In this document: piece after piece, positions 59,539 to 64,000 of the stretch
How positions within the stretch are numbered: position 1 is the first letter of the stretch
Layout: every line of letters starts with the position of its first letter
DNA from: DATCMA01 sp036563645
GTDB taxonomy: Bacteria; Actinomycetota; Actinomycetes; Mycobacteriales; Micromonosporaceae
DNA: 64,000 nt
Assembly (NCBI GenBank): GCA_036563645.1
Contig: DATCMA010000028.1
Coordinates: 1-64,000 of the forward strand
Reading direction: 5' to 3'
Position numbers and translations under genes: made by a program
Notes under the pieces: model-generated
Seen by the model: only the letters and a program-made list of their open reading frames with translations
What the model was told of the DNA's origin: nothing
The model's database searches: none

Positions 59539-60201
59539 ATGGACGAGACCCTTCGGCCCGGGGCACAGCGGTTTATCCCGTCCCGCGCACGCAGCCTCGC
59601 CGAGCTGCGTGCCGCGGCGCCGGCGTGTCGCGGTTGCGAGCTCTACCGGGACGCGACCCAGGTGGTCTTCGGGCGCGGTGAGGCCGACGCCCGGGTGGTG
59701 ATGGTCGGCGAGCAGCCCGGTGATCTGGAGGACCAGAAGGGATTGCCGTTCGTCGGGCCGGCCGGTCGGGTGCTGCGCAAGGCGGTCGACGACGCCGGAA
59801 TCGACCCCCGGCACATCTACCTCACCAACGCGGTCAAGCACTTCCGCTTCCGCCTGCGTGGGACGCGTCGGTTGCACCAGACCCCCGACCGGGTCCACAT
59901 CGCCGCGTGCCGTCCGTGGCTAGTGGCGGAGTTCGCCCTGCTGCGCCCCCAGGTCATCGTGGTGCTGGGGGCGACCGCCGCGCACGCGCTATTCGGGCCG
60001 TCGTTCCGTGTGACGCGGTCCCGGGGGATCCCGCTGCCGTGGCCGGATTCAGCTCAGCGCGCCCACGACTTTCCGATCGGGCCGGCGCACGCGGTGGCGA
60101 CCATCCACCCCTCGGCCGTGCTGCGCGCCGAGGATCGGGAGACCGCCTACCGGGGCCTCGTCAAGGACCTCACGGTCGCCGCGCGGCTTCTCACCTCGTA
60201 G
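59539..60201 (+). CDS. udgX: UdgX-type uracil-DNA glycosylase
   Basis: 220 aa, UDG superfamily family 4/UdgX. GEQPGDLED (residues 57-65) is the UdgX form of motif A, a Cys pair near the N-terminus suggests the [4Fe-4S] cluster, and motif B is HPSAVL. The loop that in mycobacterial UdgX reads K-R-R-I-H reads T-R-R-L-H here (109-113), keeping the His that covalently traps the abasic site. It should bind uracil-DNA suicidally. It lies 0.5 kb from recA, an apt repair neighbourhood. Confidence 0.9.
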   Translation: MDETLRPGAQRFIPSRARSLAELRAAAPACRGCELYRDATQVVFGRGEADARVVMVGEQPGDLEDQKGLPFVGPAGRVLRKAVDDAGIDPRHIYLTNAVKHFRFRLRGTRRLHQTPDRVHIAACRPWLVAEFALLRPQVIVVLGATAAHALFGPSFRVTRSRGIPLPWPDSAQRAHDFPIGPAHAVATIHPSAVLRAEDRETAYRGLVKDLTVAARLLTS

Positions 60202-60241
60202 GCGTCGCGCAGCGATCCGGACCGGCGTGTCGGGGAACCTT

Positions 60242-60247
60242 TATCCT
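60242..60247 (+). promoter_or_regulatory. -10 box TATCCT upstream of DUF3046
   Basis: TATCCT ends 8 bases before ATG 60256, the first codon of an eight-codon ORF ahead of DUF3046. Confidence 0.4.
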
Positions 60248-60255
60248 CCGTCGCG

Positions 60256-60282
60256 ATGAATCCCGTCGGCGACGAGGAGTGA
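60256..60282 (+). CDS. Possible 8-codon leader ORF before DUF3046
   Basis: ATG 60256 to TGA 60282, 8 bases after a TATCCT box. Its codons 7 and 8 contain the GAGGAG that serves as ribosome binding site for GTG 60287, 4 bases after its stop. Ribosomes translating it would cover that site. It may be chance; it parallels the CNNM leader ORF. Confidence 0.25.
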   Translation: MNPVGDEE

Positions 60283-60286
60283 CGCT

Positions 60287-60487
60287 GTGCGGCTGACAGA
60301 GTTCTGGGCTCGATTGGAGCAGACGTTCGGACGCGCCTACGCCGCGAGCGTTGCCTCCGACCAGGTGCTGCCGCAGCTCGGCGGCCGTACCATTCAGGAG
60401 GCACTCGACGCGGGGGAGGAGGTCGCCGCGGTGTGGCGGGCGGTGGTGGCGGCGTACCCGGACCGGGTGCCAGCCCAGCTCAAGTGA
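60287..60487 (+). CDS. DUF3046 small protein
   Basis: 66 aa, complete DUF3046: MRLTEFWARLEQTFG, YAASVASDQVLPQLGGRTIQEALDAGE and a helical end. Function unknown, but the gene precedes recA throughout actinobacteria. GAGGAG lies about 8 bases before GTG 60287. A gap of 218 bases with a damage-type promoter separates it from recA. Confidence 0.9.
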   Translation: MRLTEFWARLEQTFGRAYAASVASDQVLPQLGGRTIQEALDAGEEVAAVWRAVVAAYPDRVPAQLK

Positions 60488-60615
60488 CGCGTGCCGGCGT
60501 GCGGTGAGCCACTTGTGCCGCCCGTCGTGGCGTGTTGCGTCGCGTCTCGTACAGGTGTTCGGCTATTGTCCACACCGTGGCGCTTGTCCACAGCCCGCCG
60601 CCTGGCGGCTGCTTT

Positions 60616-60638
60616 CTGTCGGTCCGAGCGCCTAGCGT
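60616..60638 (+). promoter_or_regulatory. PafBC/RecA-NDp-type promoter of recA
   Basis: CTGTCGGTC (60616-60624), 8 bases, then TAGCGT (60633-60638). This follows the RecA-NDp consensus TTGTCRGTG-N8-TANNNT with 7 of 9 upstream positions. In mycobacteria such promoters give LexA-independent DNA-damage induction through PafBC. No GAAC-N4-GTTC LexA box was found in the recA upstream region. Confidence 0.6.
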
Positions 60639-60705
60639 GTCCCGGTGGTGTGAATAAGGGCAGCGACGACGCCCGCGAAGTCCGTGAGTGGTAGGGGTGG
60701 CAGGA

Positions 60706-61755
60706 ATGGCGGCAGGGCCTGATCGCGAAAAGGCGCTCGAGCTCGCTCTCGCGCAGATCGACAAGCAGTTCGGCAAGGGCTCCGTGATGCGGCTTGGGGA
60801 GCGGCCGCCCGTCCAGACCGCGGTCATCCCCACCGGCTCGATCGCCCTTGACCTAGCACTGGGCGTGGGTGGCTTGCCCCGCGGTCGTGTGATCGAGATC
60901 TTCGGTCCCGAGTCCAGCGGTAAGACCACCGTCGCGTTGCACGCGGTCGCCAACGCCCAGCGCGCCGGCGGCATCGCGGCGTTCATCGACGCCGAGCACG
61001 CGCTTGACCCCGAGTACGCCAAGGCCCTCGGCGTGGACACCGACGCGTTGCTCGTCTCGCAGCCGGATACCGGCGAGCAGGCGCTGGAGATCGCGGACAT
61101 GCTGGTCCGATCCGGGGCGCTGGACATCATCGTCATCGACTCGGTCGCCGCGTTGGTGCCCCGCGCCGAGATCGAAGGGGAGATGGGCGACAACCACGTC
61201 GGCCTCCAGGCGCGGCTGATGAGTCAGGCGCTGCGCAAGATGACCGGCGTCCTCAGCAGCACGGGCACCACCGCCATCTTCATCAACCAGCTGCGCGAGA
61301 AGATCGGCGTCATGTTCGGCAACCCCGAGACGACGACGGGTGGCCGGGCGTTGAAGTTCTACGCGTCGGTCCGCCTCGACGTCCGCCGGGTGGAGAGCCT
61401 CAAGGACGGTGCCGAGGTCGTCGGCAGCCGCACGCGGGTCAAGGTCGTGAAGAACAAGGTGGCCGCACCGTTCAAGCAGGCCGAGTTCGACATCTTGTAC
61501 GGCAAGGGGATCTCCCGTGAGGGGTCGCTGATCGACGTCGGAGTCGAGCAGGGCATCATCCGCAAGTCCGGTGCCTGGTACACGTACGACGGGGATCAGC
61601 TCGGCCAGGGCAAGGAGAAGGCGCGGGAGTTCCTTCGCGAGAACCCGGACGTCGCCGCCGAGATCGAGAAGAGGATCTTGGAGAAGGTCGGGGTTGGGGT
61701 GAGCACGGACGCCTCGGCCTCGTCGGGCCCGGAGCTGCCCCCGGTGGACTTCTGA
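60706..61755 (+). CDS. recA: Recombinase RecA
   Basis: ATP-dependent strand-exchange protein and SOS co-protease. 349 aa from ATG 60706 (GTG 60697 and GTG 60688 in frame). Walker A GPESSGKT at 67-74, Walker B in LDIIVIDSVAAL, and the conserved QALRKMTG and NQLREKIGVMFGNPETTTGG loops are intact. No intein. A damage-type promoter lies about 70 bases upstream. recX follows after 8 bases. Confidence 0.99.
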   Translation: MAAGPDREKALELALAQIDKQFGKGSVMRLGERPPVQTAVIPTGSIALDLALGVGGLPRGRVIEIFGPESSGKTTVALHAVANAQRAGGIAAFIDAEHALDPEYAKALGVDTDALLVSQPDTGEQALEIADMLVRSGALDIIVIDSVAALVPRAEIEGEMGDNHVGLQARLMSQALRKMTGVLSSTGTTAIFINQLREKIGVMFGNPETTTGGRALKFYASVRLDVRRVESLKDGAEVVGSRTRVKVVKNKVAAPFKQAEFDILYGKGISREGSLIDVGVEQGIIRKSGAWYTYDGDQLGQGKEKAREFLRENPDVAAEIEKRILEKVGVGVSTDASASSGPELPPVDF

Positions 61756-61763
61756 GTTGATCG

Positions 61764-62474
61764 ATGGTGGGGCGTCGGGGTGCCCGTCCGGGGCGGGGTT
61801 GGGACCCGGCGCCGCCCCGTGCCCGGCGCGCGAGCCGACGCGGGGCGCTGCCGGCCGCGGAGGTCGACGACGCGCCACCGACTCCCCGGCCGACCTCCGA
61901 GGTGGAGGGTGCCCTCGCGACCGGCGACGCCGAGGTCGTCCGCGACGAGTGGGAACGCGCTCGGGAGATCTGCCTCCGGCAGCTCGCAGTGCGCCCACGC
62001 ACCCGCGCGGAGCTCGCCGCCGCGCTCGCCCGGCGGGGGATCGCGCACGAGGTCGCCGAACGGGTGCTCGACCGGTACGGCGAAGTCGGCATGATCGATG
62101 ACGCCGCGTTCGCGCGGGCGTGGGTGTCGAGTCGACACCACGGCCGCGGCTTGGCGCGACGGGCGCTCGCACGCGAGCTGCGGCAGCGGGGGGTGGACGA
62201 CGCGATCGTCGAAGCGGCGCTCAGCGAGGTGGACGAGGAGACCGAAGCCGCGACGGCACGCGAGTTGGTCGACCGAAAGCTGAGGTCGATGTCGGGGACC
62301 CCCGATGTCCTGTTCCGCCGCCTCGTCGGCATGCTGGCGCGCAAGGGCTATGCCCCGGCGCTGGCGATCGGCGTGGTCAAGGAGGCGTTGGCGCGGCTGA
62401 GCGGCGAAGCCGCGGAGTTCGCCGAGCAGATCGACGTCGAGGCACTTGCCGATGTCGACGAGTATGGGCAGTAG
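61764..62474 (+). CDS. recX: Regulatory protein RecX
   Basis: Inhibits and tunes RecA filaments. 236 aa from ATG 61764, 8 bases after recA. The first 60 residues are a basic, Pro/Arg-rich extension; the three-helix RecX repeats run from about 65 to 225 (ICLRQLAVRPRTRAELAAALARRG, YGEVGMIDDAAFARAWV, LARRALARELRQRGVDDAIVEAAL). Co-transcribed with recA. Confidence 0.93.
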   Translation: MVGRRGARPGRGWDPAPPRARRASRRGALPAAEVDDAPPTPRPTSEVEGALATGDAEVVRDEWERAREICLRQLAVRPRTRAELAAALARRGIAHEVAERVLDRYGEVGMIDDAAFARAWVSSRHHGRGLARRALARELRQRGVDDAIVEAALSEVDEETEAATARELVDRKLRSMSGTPDVLFRRLVGMLARKGYAPALAIGVVKEALARLSGEAAEFAEQIDVEALADVDEYGQ

Positions 62475-62930
62475 TCGCCCGGCGTGGGTGGCGGCAGGGG
62501 CGTACGCGATTCGCGCCACATCCACGCCGTCGCGCCATCGGGCCGACCGGCGGTGAGCTGCGGTGTCGAGAGAAGGTGCCCGATCGTCGATCAGCCACCC
62601 GATCATGGCGCCTTGACCGAACGGACCCTGGCCACCTAGCCTCGCGGGTACAGCGAGAACGTCCGACCATCGCAGGCTTAACCGCACAACATAGAACGTG
62701 TAACAGTACTGCAACATTCTTGGCGACTCCGGGCCGGTCCCGTGATTGTCACGGGATGGGTGCGAGCCCATTTGGCACTTTTGTCGGCACTGATGACGTG
62801 CATCGGTGCCGACAATAGGTGTGTCGGCACCGGTGACAGCCACCGTCGGCGGCCTCGGTCGGGCGTCTCCAGCGGAGTGCGCCGCACGAGGGCAGGACTC
62901 TTCGGCGTCAGACGGTGGAGGGAGGCGGCC
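62475..62930. other. 456-base regulatory-looking region between recX and rny
   Basis: No gene of normal length. AT-richer in 62670-62720. It contains a CCCGTGA-TTG-TCACGGG palindrome (62739-62755), a 15-bp near-perfect inverted repeat of TTGTCGGCACYGATG (62781-62815) and a third direct copy of TGTCGGCACCGGTGAC from 62822. Likely the control region of the small ORF and rny. Confidence 0.6.
62781..62838. repeat. Three copies of a TGTCGGCAC-type element
   Basis: Copy 1 at 62781-62795 and inverted copy 2 at 62801-62815 differ at one position and are separated by ACGTG. Copy 3 begins at 62822 in direct orientation. Suited to a dimeric regulator or a stable RNA hairpin. Confidence 0.6.
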
Positions 62931-62981
62931 ATGACTGAGCGTCGAGAGTCCTGGCTCAGCCGCTATGGGGCACGGCTATGA
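62931..62981 (+). CDS. Predicted 16-aa small ORF coupled to rny
   Basis: ATG 62931 to TGA 62981, preceded by GGAGGGAGG with a 5-base spacer, an excellent ribosome binding site. The peptide is charged (three Arg and two Glu in the first half) with W and Y. Its stop overlaps the rny ATG (ATGA at 62978-62981), so rny translation is probably coupled to it. It may be a leader peptide, or merely supply the ribosome for rny. Confidence 0.5.
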   Translation: MTERRESWLSRYGARL

Positions 62982-64000
62982 CAGGATTCGAGTGGCTCCT
63001 GCTGAGCGTCCTGATTGGGCTGGCCGCGCTGGTGCTCGGCACCCTGATCTTCACCACGCGGACGTTACGTCAGCTCAGCAGCCGTCTCGGAGCCCTGGAC
63101 GCCGGTGAGGAGGATCCGGCGTACCTGGCAGCCAAGCGCCGGCAAGAGCAATCGCTCGCCGCTTTGCGCGCCGCGGCCGAGGAGGCGGCCGCCGCGATCG
63201 AGGACGCGAAAGCCGCCGCGGCCGCGGCGCGGACGGACGCGGCGGCGGCCAAGGCTGAGGCGAGCGCGGCCCGGGCCGAGGCCCGCCGGGTGCTCGACGC
63301 CGCTCGAGCCGAGGCGGACAGCGTCCTGGAGCGGGCGCACCGGCAGGCGGAGGCGGAGGCCGAACAGGTGCGGGCCGCTGCGCGGCGCAGCGGTGAGCGG
63401 GAGATCGCCATGCTCTCCGCCGCGTTGAAGGAACAGGCCGCGGAGCTCGAACGGCGCGCGCAGCGTATGGACGAACGGGAGCGGCTGCACAGCGAGGAGG
63501 TCGAGCGGCTGGTGGCGCAGGAGCGGCGCCTCAACGCGACCGCCGCGGCCCTCGCCGAACGCGAAAAGGAGCTGGCCGCTCGGGAGGCGGCCGTCGCCGA
63601 CGCCGAGGAGGCCCGTCGACGCGAGTTGGAGCGGATCGCCGGTCTCACCGCGGACGCTGCGCGCGCGGAACTCATCGAGATGATCGAGAACCAGGCCAAG
63701 CGGGAAGCGGCGATCCTCATCCGGGACATCGAGGCGGAGGCCCGGGAGACCGCCGAGCAGCGGGCGCGGCACATCGTCGTCGACGCCATTCAGCGGGTGG
63801 CGAGTGAGCAGACCGCGGAGAGCGTGGTCAGCGTGCTGCACTTGCCCAGCGACGAGATGAAAGGGCGGATCATCGGCCGCGAGGGGCGGAACATCCGCGC
63901 GTTCGAATCGGTGACCGGCGTCAACCTGATCATCGATGACACGCCGGAGGCCGTCCTCCTCTCCTGCTTCGACCCGGTGCGCCGCGAGATCGCGCGGTTG
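62978..64000 (+). CDS. rny: Ribonuclease Y, 5' part (cut by window end)
   Basis: Membrane-anchored endoribonuclease that starts mRNA decay. The first 341 codons are present, with no stop before 64000. An N-terminal helix (FEWLLLSVLIGLAALVLGTLIF) is the membrane anchor. A long Ala/Glu/Arg coiled coil spans about 40-285. The KH domain begins with MKGRIIGREGRNIRAFESVTGVNLIIDDTPEAVLLS. The HD nuclease domain lies beyond the window. ATG 62978 overlaps the small ORF stop. The usual recA-recX-rny order supports the call. Confidence 0.92.
   Translation, partial: MTGFEWLLLSVLIGLAALVLGTLIFTTRTLRQLSSRLGALDAGEEDPAYLAAKRRQEQSLAALRAAAEEAAAAIEDAKAAAAAARTDAAAAKAEASAARAEARRVLDAARAEADSVLERAHRQAEAEAEQVRAAARRSGEREIAMLSAALKEQAAELERRAQRMDERERLHSEEVERLVAQERRLNATAAALAEREKELAAREAAVADAEEARRRELERIAGLTADAARAELIEMIENQAKREAAILIRDIEAEARETAEQRARHIVVDAIQRVASEQTAESVVSVLHLPSDEMKGRIIGREGRNIRAFESVTGVNLIIDDTPEAVLLSCFDPVRREIARL

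Noticed and set aside
1..64000. tRNA, rRNA, CRISPR, IS element or prophage
   Set aside because: No cloverleaf with a T-loop GTTCGANTC pattern in gaps, no regularly spaced repeats, and no transposase, integrase or phage structural gene was found by reading.

Overview
The window is a dense, very GC-rich stretch (roughly 70% by eye) from an actinomycete chromosome. GTG starts, 4-bp ATGA/GTGA overlaps and short gaps are common. The gene order dxr-rip-ispG ... rimP-nusA-ylxR-infB ... rpsO-pnp-M16 peptidase-dapB ... thyX-dapA-rnj ... ftsK-rimO-pgsA-cinA-clgR-pspA ... DUF3046-recA-recX-rny is the conserved actinobacterial housekeeping order. ClgR/PspA/PspM, a DUF5753-type regulator with a DUF397 partner, UdgX and leaderless starts also point to Actinomycetia. 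I cannot name a genus. No tRNA, rRNA, CRISPR array, insertion sequence or prophage was seen.

Layout. 0.1-4.8 kb: MEP-pathway isoprenoid genes with a site-2 protease, then an acetyltransferase. 4.8-14 kb: an accessory block where many actinomycetes carry proS. It holds a divergent IclR regulator, a NitT/TauT-type ABC transporter, a GGDEF-EAL protein, methionine aminopeptidase and a VIT1-type metal transporter. 14-22.3 kb: ferritin-like and lipoprotein genes facing the transcription/translation block rimP-nusA-ylxR-infB, then DUF503, rbfA and nrnA. 22.3-23.5 kb: a small AT-richer island of unknown small membrane proteins and a short ORF. 23.5-32 kb: MATE pump, truB, ribF, rpsO, pnp, M16 peptidase, dapB. 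32-40.9 kb: GNAT, GT87 transferase, AlkZ/YcaQ glycosylase, DUF2752, thyX, dapA, rnj, and an XRE/DUF397 pair. 41-44.8 kb: secreted serine protease and two YbjN-domain genes. 44.9-53.2 kb: ftsK, a Gdx-type SMR transporter, rimO, pgsA, cinA and the clgR-pspA-pspM envelope-stress genes. 53.2-64 kb: SAM hydrolase, tandem CNNM/CorC transporters with a leader peptide, Spo0M, LysE, UdgX, recA, recX and the start of rny, cut by the window end.

How they work together. dapA/dapB feed lysine and diaminopimelate. dxr/ispG feed isoprenoids. pgsA, rip and clgR-pspA-pspM serve the envelope. rimP, infB, rbfA, truB, nusA, rpsO, pnp, rnj and rny form an RNA and ribosome maturation set. recA, recX, UdgX and the YcaQ-family glycosylase are DNA-repair functions.

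The most interesting signals are regulatory. Many genes have a TANNNT-like -10 element ending 6-8 bases before the start codon, so their mRNAs are probably leaderless. One of these sits before a 34-aa leader ORF that overlaps the start of the first CNNM gene, and another before an 8-codon ORF just upstream of DUF3046. dapA and dapB share an identical GATAAGTT -10. recA has a PafBC/RecA-NDp-type promoter match. The IclR/ABC intergenic region and the rny upstream region each carry clusters of inverted repeats.
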